Source: Leptodactylus fallax (lineage: Eukaryota; Chordata; Amphibia; Anura; Leptodactylidae). Taken from it: a stretch of 64,000 nucleotides of DNA. Shown piece after piece: positions 10,356 to 21,815 of the stretch. The translations under genes were made by a program, and so were the position numbers. A model generated the notes under the pieces. It was given only the letters and a program-made list of their open reading frames with translations, searched no databases and was not told the origin of the DNA. The stretch is from NCBI GenBank assembly GCA_947044405.1, contig CAMRHE010000021.1:9532501-9596500 (forward strand), in the 5' to 3' direction. The stretch's first letter is position 1, and every line of letters starts with the position of its first letter.

Positions 10356-13082
10356 CCTTCCTCTAGTGTTAGCTTTCTGTTACTCTTTCTTATGTTAACG
10401 GGTCGGTTTTGACCCGTGTCTTAAATCACCCCTAGGATACCCTAAAAACAGTTATTTATGATCCAATTTGTTTCTTACCTCTTAGTTACCTTGTTAGGGT
10501 TTCTCATCCATGGAAGGATTGATTTTAATATTTTTGTTGTGGCCCCCTGGGCCTTTCATTTGAGAGCGTACCCTTCATTTTCAATATAAAAATATTGTCA
10601 AATATTTTTGACAATGCACATTTCTTAAATGTAAAAAAAATATACATATATATATTTTATATTATTAACTCTAGTAACATCTATGGTGTTATGGGTCAAT
10701 TTTGACCCATATCTAACTACTTTATGAAAAAGGCAAAAAACAGATTTTTTTTTTTTATAGAACTTTAATACAAATAAAAGATGAAAATTATATTAACATT
10801 AATAGCAATAATAATAAAAAGTAGCTTTTCTAGGTCAAACAAACAAACAACAATCAATCAAGCAAATCAAATCAACAGAAATCAAGTACTAGTTTTTAGA
10901 TGCATTAGTATTTAGATGCATGTGTGGCAAAAAGTGACACTTTTTGTGTGTTCTTTGCAGAGGTATTTTTTGCAGGCAAAGCACGATGTGTTTGTCTTTC
11001 TGTCCTTATTGCTAGGGCAGACCTGACACCTCTTTCTTTTAGAATCAGGTGGTCTCACTGGGGTTGTGGCTGTTGTGGTTGATGTTGAGGCAGGGCTGGT
11101 TGAGGAGGATGCTGGTGATGATGCTCTTTGTGTTGCTGTGGGTGTGGGCGAAGCACTTGTTGAGCTCTGGAGTTGTCGGACCAAGGCTGCAGCGGCTGGG
11201 TCTCGGGGCACCCGTTCCCTTTGGTCAATGTGTGCCTTGACAAGGGATCTTCCTAGTTCCTCAAGAAACATCCTCCGCTTGTTTTTTTTCTTTGAATTCC
11301 ATCCTTGGTGAATGTGGGTCCACAACACAAATGCATTGTATGCTGACACATCAAGGATGTTGGAAAATACAACCATTGGCCATCTCCTAGTCATTCGCTG
11401 GCAAGTGTAGGTGGCAGTCAGCTTGTCCACTCCTCCTTTGTTTTTGTTATAGTCCAGGATGATTCTGGGCTTTTTGTCACTTCCTGATGACACAGCTGCA
11501 TCTTTGTGAAGTGTGGACATCAGTACCACATTCCGTCGTTTTTTGGGGCAGTATGAAACAGCAGTGGTGGTGTCTGTAAAAACAAACTTTGAGGAAAGTG
11601 GAGCCCTGTCCTTCATCTGCAACAATTCAGCGGGCAGCTCAGGTTTGTTTTTTTTCACTGTGCCCACCATGGTGATTTTCCTCCTGAGAAGTTCTTGTCC
11701 AAGGTCATAGCTGGTAAAAAAATTGTCACAAGTAATGTTGTGACCCTGCAGTCCAGTAGTCATATCGAGGACTACACGTTTTCCTTGTTTTTTTTCAGGG
11801 ATGCCGCTTGCAGACCTGCCTGTTTAAATCTGTAGATTCCATGCATAGCTAGTTTTTGCATCACAGGCTGCCCAGATTTTTATGCCGTATTTGCCTGGCT
11901 TACTTGGCATGTATTGCCAGAAGGGGCATTTTCCGCGGAAAGGGAGAAAACGTTCGTCTACTGTCACCTCTGGCCCTGGGTTGAACATCAGTGGAAGGAG
12001 CTGCACCCATTTCTCCCAAACATCCCTGATGGGAGCAAGTTTGTCAGATTTTGTTCTGGTGTCTCTGTTGTCAAATCTGAGGACTCTTGATATCATTTGA
12101 AACTTTTGAAGTGACATTGTTGCCCGGAAAATATTCCTGCCTGTCGATGCGTCCCAGAGACTATCAGTGGCCTCATTGCAGGATTTGTACACTCCAGCAA
12201 GGAGAATAACACCAATGTAGGCATCCAGGTCATCATCATGAAGGTCATTCCACATGTTGCCGTGGACTTTTTTTCCTTCAAGGTTTGTCATAGCAATAAT
12301 GACTTTTTTTTTATTGACAATGGCATAAACAGATCAAAACATGTCTTGATGTCACTTACTCTTGTCACAGCAAACTTTGTGATCCCAGGGGTCATTTTTA
12401 TGACATTTGCAGCATCTGCCCTGCCATGTACATCTGGAGGTACTGAGCTCCAAATGATCTTGCCACTTTTGGATTTGAATCTTTCAGCGGGAGCAGCTTC
12501 AGCACCGGTGACCTCCTCATCAGACTGATCAGAACTGTCTGTGTCTTCCGGTTGATACTCCACATCATCTTCCTCCTCAGAAACCTGTTCATCTGTATCA
12601 GTTTGCTGCTGTGTGTCCTCTGATTCATTATCATCCAAGATATAATCCAGAATTTGGCTTGCATTTAATCTTCTCCTCATTGTTGCATGGTGTAAACTGA
12701 AGATGTATACTCTGCAAAGTACCAACTGTAAGCTGATTTGGCCATACATGCCTGGACATGTCTCTAACTCAAGTTGTTGGAGGTAGAGCTGGCTGTGGGC
12801 TGTTGGTTTATATTGTGTTTATGAGTTCAGTTTTGGGACTTATTATTGTTTTTTTACTCTTATATTAGACCTGGGTCGAAATTGACCCCAACAACACAAA
12901 TGTTATAATTTTAATAAGAGCATTTTACAATTTAGTAAAATAGTTTTATTTTATTGTATTTTGTTTAAAAATAAGTTCCTGAAAAAGTCAAAAAGTCTTG
13001 ATGCAATAAACAAATGTATGTAGAATTTGTATGCATTTAAAACCTAAAACGGGACGGTCACGACCCTAACACTAGAGAAAGG
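10356..13082 (-). mobile_element. piggyBac-family element of a second family, near-complete
   Basis: Flanked by TTAA (10,352-10,355 and 13,083-13,086). Ends are CCTTCCTCTAGTGTTAG and CTAACACTAGAGAAAGG, inverted with one mismatch. Length 2,727 bp. Next to both ends are GGTCGGTTTTGACCC-type subterminal motifs (10,400-10,420; 10,700; 12,870). It contains an almost full transposase gene on the minus strand. It is inserted in the second 328-bp subunit at the TTAA homologous to the site used by the first-family element in the first subunit. Confidence 0.93.
10912..12680 (-). pseudogene. piggyBac transposase, near full length, two lesions
   Basis: Likely start is the ATG at 12,680 (MRRRLNASQILDYILDD), followed by an acidic N-terminus. 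A 1-bp change in an A-run (12,304-12,312) shifts the frame at ...FMPLSIKKK. The next frame runs MTNLEGKKV...CNEATDSLWD to the first catalytic Asp in VTVDERFLPFRG. One nonsense codon (TAA, expected Tyr) at about 11,824 interrupts ...AWNLQI. The same frame then continues through VLDMTTGLQGHNITCDNFF with the second Asp. The third Asp lies in KGGVDKLTATY; the usual fourth Asp three residues later is not there, possibly by loss of about three codons. A Ser/Thr/Pro-rich linker and a C-terminal Cys-rich zinc domain (CQVCPSNKD...CFACKKYLC...CHTC) follow. About 590 codons in total, normal for the family. Confidence 0.9.
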
Positions 13083-13242
13083 TTAACTATATAGTATACA
13101 GATATAAAGCTCCCAATTCCTACTTACTGGTGTCACTTTTGTTTATGAGTGTTTCTAGTCTCTCCCCATAGGTATTTAGAGAAAGATTAACGCTTCTAAA
13201 CATTGCACATATTGTAGGAAAAGAAATAAACCAGCGTGGAGC

Positions 13243-13775
13243 TACTATTAACTCATAATGCTCTGCACAGCTCACTGCCTATTAACTCATAATTCTCTGC
13301 ACAGCGTTCCCAAACAGCGGCTAAAACCATATGATATTCAAGTCTGAACAAGTACCAATTCTCATTCTTAAACTAACTTGTAAAGAGTTGCTACTATATA
13401 ATAGCTGACTACAGGGAACCACAGCTAGTGAACATAACAGCCCCACCCGGCTCTGATAATGCTGTATAGATTTAACTATGTAGTATACAGATATAAAGCT
13501 CCCAATTCCTACTTACTGGTGTCACTTTTGTCTATGAGTGTTTCTAATCTCTCCCCATAAATATTTAGAGAAAGGTTAACACTACTGAACATTGTACATA
13601 TTGTAGGAAAAGAAATAAACCAGTTTGGAGCTACTATTAACTCATAACTCTCTGCACAGCTCACTGCCTATTAACTCATAACTCTCTACACAGCTCACTG
13701 CCTATTAACTCATAACTCTCTGCACAGCTCACTGCCTATTAATTCATAACTCTCTGCACAGCTCACTGCCTGTCA
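13243..13775. repeat. 34-bp minisatellite within the left arm
   Basis: Unit TATTAACTCATAACTCTCTG followed by CACAGCTCACTGCC (34 bp). Two copies lie at 13,243-13,305 and about four at 13,634-13,772, on either side of subunit 3. The right arm has two copies in inverse orientation (15,229-15,297), so copy number has changed since the arms formed. Confidence 0.85.
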
Positions 13776-14071
13776 ATATTGTTATAATTACCCCCTATGC
13801 GTTTCACTGTACAAAACAGCTCATCAGGGGATGCATGGAACCTAATCTACAGTATGAGAGGGCTCATAAGTGCGGGTTGTACGTGGCCACCGTCTAGTGA
13901 CGCCACATACACCCGTGTACTGATATTAGTATGACCGCATGGCGGCCGCCATCTTGTTGGATTTATAAAGACTAGTGAGCTAAACATGCCCCCCATCTCA
14001 GGCACGAGCGCTATTCGGCAGTGTCATCCAGCATCATAGGAGGTGGAACCACCCCTCCTCTGGGTCCGACT

Positions 14072-14759
14072 GACCAATCATCATGCACTCGCGTCATAAG
14101 TGGGCAGGACTAACAAGCAGCCATAAACATGCTGCATAACTAGGAGACTCAGACGGCTCATACATAAACAGGTGAGTATCTAAAGTGAAAGCAATTATGA
14201 CAGACGCTATCCCAACCTAAAAAGAAGTTGTACATACGTGTGATGATTTATTAGAATGGCCTGATCATTAATAGATTGTCTACATCCGTCCATGATCAGC
14301 TCTACATAACCTCAGACATAGCTAAGGCAAACATAATCAGACATATATGTCCGATGTCCCCACAGATTATATGTGGATATAATGATTATTTGGAGTGATA
14401 GGAAAGTATCATATGTAACAACCGCTATTACAATAAAGACCTGCAATTATTTCCACGGTCCAAATTACTATCATCTTCATAGGACCTCTTGTCTAATTTT
14501 ACAGATGTGACATGTGTATGAGTAACAACATGACCAGCAAGTGTCCCCATAATAGCATTATAAGATAGATAAGGCTATCTCCATGCTATGAACAATGATT
14601 ATATATGGGGCAAAAGATGTCAACAGGTATCTTAAGATGCATTATGATAACGCCCTCACTATTAAGAGTGACAATATATGCCCCATCTATCACTGGGGTA
14701 CCGCATTCACAAGAATGAGTGGAAAGATAATTGATCATTTAAACCAAATGGTTTCATAG
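14072..14759. other. Central spacer of the inverted repeat
   Basis: Between the two arms. No open frame of note; may be decayed Penelope coding or untranslated sequence. Nothing further recognised. Confidence 0.4.
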
Positions 14760-14990
14760 TTCGTACCACGAGGACAGTACCTTAGAGTGAGACGCAATTG
14801 TTCTGAAGCGGCAGAGTTTAAAAGAGCAGCAAATGACCTTAGGGAACGTTTTAGATCACGTGGATATCCGGATTCTGTTCTTAGGGATGCTTACCATGTC
14901 GCAAGGATAAAGAATAGACAGACCTTATTAGTCGGACCCGGAGGAGGGGTGGTTCCACCTCCTATGATGCTGGATGACACTGCCCAATAG
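14760..14990 (+). pseudogene. Penelope-like reverse transcriptase C-terminal fragment
   Basis: The frame reads FVPRGQYLRVRRNCSEAAEF and continues with RERFRSRGYPDSVLRDAYH to RQTLLVG before running into the inverted arm at 14,932 and stopping at 14,990. GQ(F/Y)LR(V/L)RRNCS followed by a RGYP segment is the pattern I associate with the region between the reverse transcriptase and the GIY-YIG endonuclease of Penelope/Neptune elements. The catalytic RT core and GIY-YIG domain are absent. The last ~18 residues are encoded by the terminal repeat itself. Without a search the family call is moderate. Confidence 0.6.
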
Positions 14991-16163
14991 CGCTCGTGCC
15001 TGAGATGGGGGGCGTATTTAGCTCACTAGTCTTTATAAATCCAACAAGATGGCGGCCGCCATGCGGTCATACTAATATCAGTACACGGGTGTATGTGGCG
15101 TCACTAGACGGTGGCCACGTACAACCCGCACTTATGAGTCCTCTCATACTGTAGATTAGGTTCCATGCATCCCCTGATGAGCTGTTTTGTACAGTGAAAC
15201 GCGTAGGAAGTAATTATAACAATATTGACAGGCAGTGAGCTGTGCAGAGAGTTATGAGTTAATAGGCAGTGAGCTGTGCAGAGAGTTATGAGTTAATAGT
15301 AGCTCCAAACTGGTTTATTTCTTTTCCTACAATATGTGCAATGTTTAGTAGCGTTAATCTTTCTCTAAATACCTATGGGGAGAGACTAGAAACACTCATA
15401 GACAAAAGTGACACCAGTAAGTAGGAATTGGGAGCTTTATATCTGTATACTATATAGTTAAATCTATACAGCATTATCAGAGTCGGGTGGGGCTGTTATG
15501 TTCACTAGCTGTGGTTCCCTGTAGTCAGCTATTACTGTATATAGTAGCAATCCTTGACAATTTAGTTTAAGAATGAGAATTGGTGCTTGTTCAGACTTGA
15601 ATATCATGCGGTTTTAGCCGCTGTTTGGGAACGGAGCTCCACACTGGTTTATTTCTTCTCCTACAATATATGCAATGTTCAGTAGTGTTAACCTTTCTCT
15701 AAATACCTATGGGGAGAGACTAGAAACACTCATAGACAAAAGTACACTAGTAAGTAGGAATTGGGAGCTTTATATTTGTATACGATATAGTTAAATCTAT
15801 AGAGCATTATCAGAGCCAGTTGGGGTTGTTATGTTTACTAGCTGTGGTTCCCTGTAGTCAGTTATTATATAGTAGCAATTCCTGACAATCTAGTTGAAGA
15901 ATGAGAATTGGTGCTTGTTCAGACTTGAATATCATGCGGTTTTAGCCGCTGCTTGGGAACATCAATTATATGAGATACAGCAGTTTGGCAATATTAGCTC
16001 ATTATCAGGTTCAAATTTTGGAGGTTATCTATATACAATCATTTATTCAGACTTAGGTATACATCTTGAGCTTTTATTAGAGATAGGTGGCTACTTTTAG
16101 CCATTTTTTATATTTGACCGATTAAAAGTTATGTTTTAGTTGTTCATATTTTTTGTTTTTTGG
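14932..16163. repeat. Right arm of the inverted repeat, two subunits, empty TTAA sites
   Basis: Inverse complement of the left arm. The inner segment is 14,932-15,228, followed by two copies of the 34-bp minisatellite, subunits at about 15,298-15,632 and 15,633-15,960, and an outer segment to 16,163. Both subunits keep an uninterrupted AGTTAAATCTATA, the pre-insertion form of the sites occupied by piggyBac elements in the left arm. The 15,633-15,960 subunit matches the left outermost subunit (GATATAGTTAAATCTATAGA). Confidence 0.85.
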
Positions 16164-16315
16164 TATATTGCTAGGATATGCCATAAGATCATAGCATTCC
16201 AAGGTATTAGGCCATTAAATATACAGTAGGTATCAAAACACACTAATCACTAATCACTGATATACAGTCCACCCAATATGGCACTGTTTTTACTGTATGG
16301 GGCATTGAAGCTATA

Positions 16316-16344
<29 letters not shown>

Positions 16345-16346
<2 letters not shown>

Positions 16347-16765
16347 GTGTCTTGCGAAAGTATTCGGCCCCCTTGAACATTTCAACCTTTTGCCACATTT
16401 CAGGCTTCAAACATAAGGTTATAAAATTTTTATTTTTTTGGTGAAGAATCAACAACAAGTGGGACAGAATCGTGAAGTGGAATGAAATTTATTGAATATT
16501 TTAAACTTTTGTAAAAAATAAAAAACTGAAAAGTGGGGCGTGCCAAATTATTCGGCCCCTTTACTTTCAGTGCAACAAACTCACTCCAGAAGTTCTGTGA
16601 GGATCTCTGAATGATCCAATGTTGTCCTAAATGACTGATGATGATAAATATAATCCACCTGTGTGTAATCAAGTCTCCGTATAAATGCACCTGCTCTGTG
16701 ATAGTCTCAGGGTTCTGTTTAAAGCGCAGAGAGCATCATGAAAACCAAGGAACACATGACGAGTA
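16345..16765 (+). mobile_element. Tc1-like transposon, 5' part only
   Basis: Starts CAGTGTCTTGCGAAAGTATT right after a (TA)n/(CA)n tract. This terminus and the segment TTCGGCCCC...CACATTTCAGGC are typical of a vertebrate Tc1-like terminal region, with an internal repeat of ATTCGGCCCC at about 16,548. It ends near 16,765, just after the presumed transposase start (ATGAAAACCAAGGAACACAT at 16,738). The transposase and 3' end are missing, so it is a truncated relic. Confidence 0.75.
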
Positions 16766-16789
16766 CCTACAACTAGAAATAATATAAAT

Positions 16790-17095
16790 TATGGCTCTTT
16801 GGGATATCTTTTTCTATGCCAAGTATGTTATCCATGAAGTCATTAAATGCTCCATAAAGGTAATAAATATTGTCATAATAGACACTATCCTTGAAGTCCA
16901 AGCTCCTCCCTCTACTCTCTTCACCCTTTTACTTACCTGTGCTGCCCTTTTGCTGAAGTTGTGGCGGGCCAAGCAGATGAGGAGCATTCTGTTACCATGA
17001 CCACCCACCGAGAGGTGGAGCTCTCAGCTGCATATGCTCCCCTCAGCGTGATATCCCTGTGGGTGTGGTTAAGATGCCAGAGGTAGAGCATAGAC
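16790..17095. repeat. Dispersed repeat related to 33,230-33,430
   Basis: TTATCCATGAAGTCATTAAATG and neighbouring CCATAAAGGTAATAA reappear inverted near 33,320-33,370. The segment GTCATAATAGACACTATCCT also has an inverted counterpart at 33,260-33,290. No gene. Family unknown. Confidence 0.45.
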
Positions 17096-17689
17096 TTTGT
17101 AGGTTTGTTTTAAATTCTGTTTTTATTAAGTATAAACATCGTATACATTCATAGTCTACATATTGCAGTTGTGAACAAAAACATAACCATATCTCTACAA
17201 CAGTTATTGCACAGGTGATGCACGCATATGAACAAATTGTTTAACAATGAGTAACAATCAAACCCTTACAGGGGGTGTCAAAGTGACAGGCATGTGGGAC
17301 GTAGTTCTATACTCCTGAACAATATGGGTTACAGTATCTAGTTAAACCTTGTAACTGAGAGAAGTAATCTTATCATGTTGTAGCATAAATATGTATGTTC
17401 TGTGATCATGTGAGTGTCTGTCTAAAGTTTATCCAGGGGATCCATGTTTTGAGGAAGGTGTTTCTGGACACTTTGGATACCCAGTGTAACAGAGAAGGGG
17501 TGAGGTATTACTCCAGTGGGCCGGTATCAGGAGTCTCGCAGCGGCTAAGAGGTGAGTGGCTAGGTCTTCTCTTTTGGGGGAAAAGTCAGCATGGGGTAAC
17601 CATATGAAGATGTGTTCAGGAGAAGGGGGGATCCATACACCACAGATTCTGTCGATAGTGGCAATGATTTTGGTCCAAAAAGGGCGTAT

Positions 17690-20600
17690 CAGTGGGCATT
17701 GCCACCAAATGTGTAATCTTCTCTCAGGTTCTTTCTGGCATCTTCAGCAAGTGTTTGGGATGGAGGGACTTACACTATAGAGCCATGCCAGTGTTTTGTA
17801 CCAATGGGTAAGGAGTTTAAAGGAGTTTTCTTTTATCCTCATGCATCGTGAGAATCCATGTGCGTTGGCAAGGACTTTCTTCCTATCACCTATAGTCAGA
17901 GTGATTCCTAAGTCCTCCTCCCAGCGTTGGATATACCTCAGGTAGTTGTCACTAGAGTGCGAAAAAAGGAATTTGTACATTTTGGAGCAGAGCCCTTTCT
18001 GTGGTGTGTGATTGCTAGTGAGGAATTCTAACCAGGATTTCAGCTGCTCAGCTAGGTGTTTTGATATGTAGGAATCGTACATCATAGTGAAATCTCGCTG
18101 TTGTATAAAGTCTCTAAGTTCTAGTGCCATCTTTCGTAACAGCCAGGAGGTGGTTGGGTGTGTATCCTGGACAAAAAAGGAGGAGAAGGTATGGTGGCGT
18201 AGCCTATCCCAGAATGTGAGTTGTACAAATCTTTTTGGGTTAATCAAATATGGTAACAGGTTCAGAGGGAGTGTAGGTCGTGGGCCAGAAAGAAGTAGGT
18301 GCTTTTTCTGTAGTGTGTGCCATGTCTTGGTGACACTGCATAGTAGTATCTTCCTCGTAGGTAACGGAGGTCGGATTCCCCAGAGTGACAATCTATGTCA
18401 GTGACATTAGTGAGGTTTCTAGTTGGATTGCCAGATTGTCAGTAGTGTCTTTCGTCAAAAGGGTCCAGCGCTCCAATTGGAGAGCATGATAGTATGTAGA
18501 TAAATCTGGTAGCCCTGCTCCACCCTTGGTGCTCGGTTGCAGAAGTATTGAGTATTTGATTCTAGGCCGTTTCTGCTGCCATAAAAAGTCAGTAGTTGTG
18601 TGTCTAAATTTGTCAAAGAAAGACCTAGAGAGACAAACTGGAAGTATGCGTAGAAGATATAGCAGTTTGGGAAGGATATATGTTTTTAGTAGGTTCCTAT
18701 GACCTAGCCAAGAGACATATGGGATGTGGAGGTTCACTAGCTGTTTTTGAATGTTTCTGAGCAAAGGGTAGTAATTAAGTGGAAAGATGTTCATCAAGTC
18801 CCAGGGGATATGTACTCCCAAGTACTTTATATCCACTTTAGGCCAGTGATAGGTGTTGTTTTAGTTGAGAAATGACGCAATCCCTTTCAGAGATATTTAG
18901 AATTTCGGACTTGTGAAAATTTACTTAAAAATTTGAGACAACAAAATGGAATGTAGAAAATAGTTTGGTGAGATGAGGGATCGAGCGTGCGGGATTGGTG
19001 GTGAAAACCATAAGATCATTAGCGAATGCCACTGTTTTATGGGTGAAGTCTCCTACTGTGATTTCTTGTATTATCTGGTCTTGCCTAATTTTTTGTATCA
19101 GTGTTTCCATTACCATAATAAAGAATGTAGAGGAAAGAGGGCACCCTTGTCTCATTCCGATGCTAATCTGAAAGGGTTTTGATAGAGTGCCATTCACTCT
19201 AATTCGTGCGCTGGGCTTTCAATAAAGTGTTAGTATTGCGTCTATGAAGATGGGTGGAATGCCAAATCTGTCAAGTGTGGAAGTGAGATATTGCCAGTTG
19301 ACCCTATCAAATGCTTTTTTCGCATCTGTGCTTAGTAAGACCAGGGGGATTTTGGCAGTTTTGGCGTGTTCAATCAGACTAACCACCCTCCAAGTATTGT
19401 CTTGTTCCTGTTGTTTACGCACAAACCCCACCTGCTCTTTCCTAATAATGGAAGGCAGGAGGGGGGAGAGATGATTTGCTAGCGCCTTTGCTCACCACTT
19501 GAAATCCGTATTAAGCAAGGAGATGGGCCTGTAGCTGCTGCATTGTTTCGGGTCCTTGCCTTCTTTGAGGAGAATGGTTATGAAGGCCTCAAGGAACTGG
19601 GGTGGGAGCTTGTGACCATTTAGAAGTGAGTTACACAGAGAAGTAAAGTGGGGGAGCAGTACTGATTTGAATGTCTTTTAGTATGCAATGAGTAGTCCAT
19701 CTGGGCCTGGGCTCTTTCCCGACACGATAGAGGAAAGTACTTCCTCCAACTCTTCAGTAGTGAAGGGGCGTAACAGTGAAAGACCATCCTCTTTACTGAG
19801 TCTTGGGAGGGAGATGGAGTCATGGAAGATGTTGATTAAATCCTGTCTGTTGGTGTCAGACAGGGTTGTGTGATTCGTTGGAGATTGATCTAGATTGTAA
19901 ATATTGTGATAAAAGTCGTGGAAGGCCTCAGCTATCCGATCAGTGGTTTTAACCGTAATGTTATAGGTGTTTGCAATCTCCCTAACAAACAACTTTTCTT
20001 TTTGTTTGTGAATACGTGCAGACATAATTCGGTTAGTCCTATCGCCGTGAGTGTAGAACTTACACTTGTAGTTCTGAAGTAGTTTAGTCAAGCGAATATT
20101 CAACAAATCCCTGACCTTATCTCGGGTAAAGGTAAGCTCCTGTAGAGTATTCTGAGCCTGAGATTACTTGTGTGCACTCTCCAGCTGAGCTATATGAGAA
20201 AGCAAACTTTCTAGGGTTTTTTGCCTGCACTTTTTAATGTGAGTGCCTAACTAAATCAGTTCCCCTCTAACTACCACCTCATGAGCTTCCCATAGTATAG
20301 GGTCAGAAATACCATCAGTTTTGTTAGAGCAGAGATATTAACGCAAGAGTATGTTAATTTTGTGTACAGCTGAGATATCACTAAGGAGCGTGTCGTTCAG
20401 CTTCCAACTCCAGTCCCCTTTAGGGATATCACGTAATGTGAGCATGAGAAATATTTCCAATGGATGTGTCAACTAGTAGGTCCAAGGTCTTCTGTTGTAT
20501 AAAGAGGTAGTCAAGCCTATGGTATGACTGGTGTACAGTGGAATAGTATGTGTAGTCTCTAGTGGTGGGGTGAGACAGTCTCCAGGCATCTATTAAGTGT

Positions 20601-20930
20601 AGGTTTGTTAGGGTTTTATTGAGCTTTCCCAGATATCTGAAGGGAGCATTGCCAGCTCCTGTGGAGTCCAGGATGAGGTTTAAAGAAAGGTTCAGGTCGC
20701 CCCCCGTGATAAGGATCCCCTCCGCAAAGTCTTTGAGGACTTCTAGGGTCTGGGTTATCCATGGGACTTGGTGTTGGTTCAGGGCATATAGATTTATGAA
20801 TGTGCATGCAGTGTTCCCAATCTTCCCTTTGAGAAAAAAAAAATTGCCCATCTGGGTCATTGAGCTGTGCCTGAAGTAGGTAAAATTTTTGTGTTATGGC
20901 TGGTATGTGCGTGAGTGAGCTCGTCTTTCT
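17690..20930 (-). pseudogene. L1-like ORF2 (endonuclease-reverse transcriptase), broken
   Basis: Endonuclease: ITGGDLNLSLN (GDxN block) and HRLDYLFIQQ precede a degraded SHAHIT, where SDHxxI is expected. Reverse transcriptase: TTEELEEVLSSIVSGKSPGP-DG, VLLSTDAKKAFDRVNW, SIGMRQGCPLSSTFF, and FANDLMVF where the family has FADD; the first Asp of the catalytic pair is Asn. The C-terminal part has SWLGHRNLLKTYILPKLLYL, PRIKYSILL and KGGAGLPDLSTYYHALQLERW, then RWEEDLGI and a Cys-rich tail where Trp became a stop (TGA near 17,747). At least five frames are needed to read through. It cannot encode an active enzyme. Confidence 0.85.
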
Positions 20931-21392
20931 GCCTATGGGTGGCTAAGGCTGGGGATGAACACATTATCACTATCATCGTAGGGACAGTACTCTAAGGAAC
21001 CCACGACCATAAAGGTGCAGTGCACCCCAGGGCACTCTGCGTCATAAAATGTCATACAATAACTTTCCAAACATAGCAAATGATAAAAACTAGTAAGTAA
21101 AAAAGGAAAAAAACATTGGAACAGTTTATGCAGTGAGTTAGTTAAAGTCCAGGATAACTTTAGAAGCTCATAACCTGAAAAGGAAAAGGTTAAGAGAGGC
21201 ACTTAGCTATGTTTCCGCAGGTGTGTCGACACTGTTCAGTAGGATGAAGCTGTTTCCCTGCAGTCAGGAAGTGAGGAGAACCTCCAGCAACTTGGTGGAT
21301 CATGGGTAATGGTGAGTAAGAGGAGTAGGGAGTCGCCAAAGAGGTGTATGCGAGTTGACAGAGACCTCAGGGTGGGGGATTAATGAGTCTCT
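20931..21392. other. Unassigned DNA within the L1 block
   Basis: Expected to hold the start of ORF2 and the end of ORF1 but I find neither. It may be a deletion junction or highly diverged LINE sequence. No other motif recognised. Confidence 0.35.
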
Positions 21393-21815
21393 TCGGAGTA
21401 GCTTTGAGCATCTTTGGAAGGAGCTGAAACATGCCATCTGGAAAAGGCACCCTTCAAACCTGAGACAACTAGAGCAGTTTGCTCATGAGGAGTGGGCCAA
21501 AATACCTGTTGAGAGGTGCAGAAGTCTCATTGACAGTTACAGGAATCGTTTGATTGCAGTGATTGCCTCAAAAGGTTGTGCAACAAATTATTAAGTTAAG
21601 GGTACCATCATTTCTGTCCAGGACTGTTTCATGAGTTTTCTTTTTTTTTAAAATTCTGTTGAAGCATGGTTGAAAAGCAATGCCTGACTTTCATTTGTTC
21701 ATTTTCATAGAATTTTTATATATTATTACTTTTGTCAGATTCTAGTTATTTCTGTGACCAATGTGGGTTTTTCTTTTATTAAACGAGAGGTACCAACAAT
21801 TTTGTCCACGTGTGT
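21393..21815 (+). mobile_element. Tc1-like transposon, 3' part only
   Basis: Encodes the transposase C-terminus, out to ...RNRLIAVIASKGCATNY with stop at 21,594, including HLWKELKHA just after the catalytic Glu region. It then runs to the terminal sequence CCAACAATTTTGTCCACGTG at about 21,795-21,813, followed by TGTA. It is the same family as 62,105-63,025. The 5' half and left terminus are missing. Sits between the ORF1 and ORF2 remains of the L1. Confidence 0.8.

Larger units (their letters stand above)
5524..14071. repeat. Left arm of the inverted repeat, three 328-bp subunits
   Basis: After a 203-bp outer segment, subunits beginning GTTCCCAAACAGCGGCTAAA start at 5,727, 10,186 and 13,306. 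Without insertions each is about 328 bp. Subunit 1 is interrupted by the piggyBac at 5,897-10,023 and subunit 2 by the piggyBac at 10,356-13,082; subunit 3 is uninterrupted. A 34-bp minisatellite and a roughly 300-bp inner segment (13,776-14,071) complete the arm. Confidence 0.85.
5468..16164 (+). mobile_element. Penelope-like element with large inverted terminal arms (composite)
   Basis: The block is a giant inverted repeat: 5,524-14,071 pairs, apart from two later piggyBac insertions, with 14,932-16,163. The 860-bp centre carries a Penelope-type coding fragment (14,760-14,990). Penelope-like elements are known to have tandem or inverted pseudo-LTRs and variable target-site duplications. A 15-bp exact direct repeat, ATATTGCTAGGATAT, lies at 5,453-5,467 and 16,165-16,179 and could be the target duplication, leaving a 56-bp tail before the left arm. 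The left arm has three subunits and the right arm two. Most of the reverse transcriptase and the endonuclease are missing, so the copy is dead. The Penelope assignment rests on one short frame and is moderate. Confidence 0.6.
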
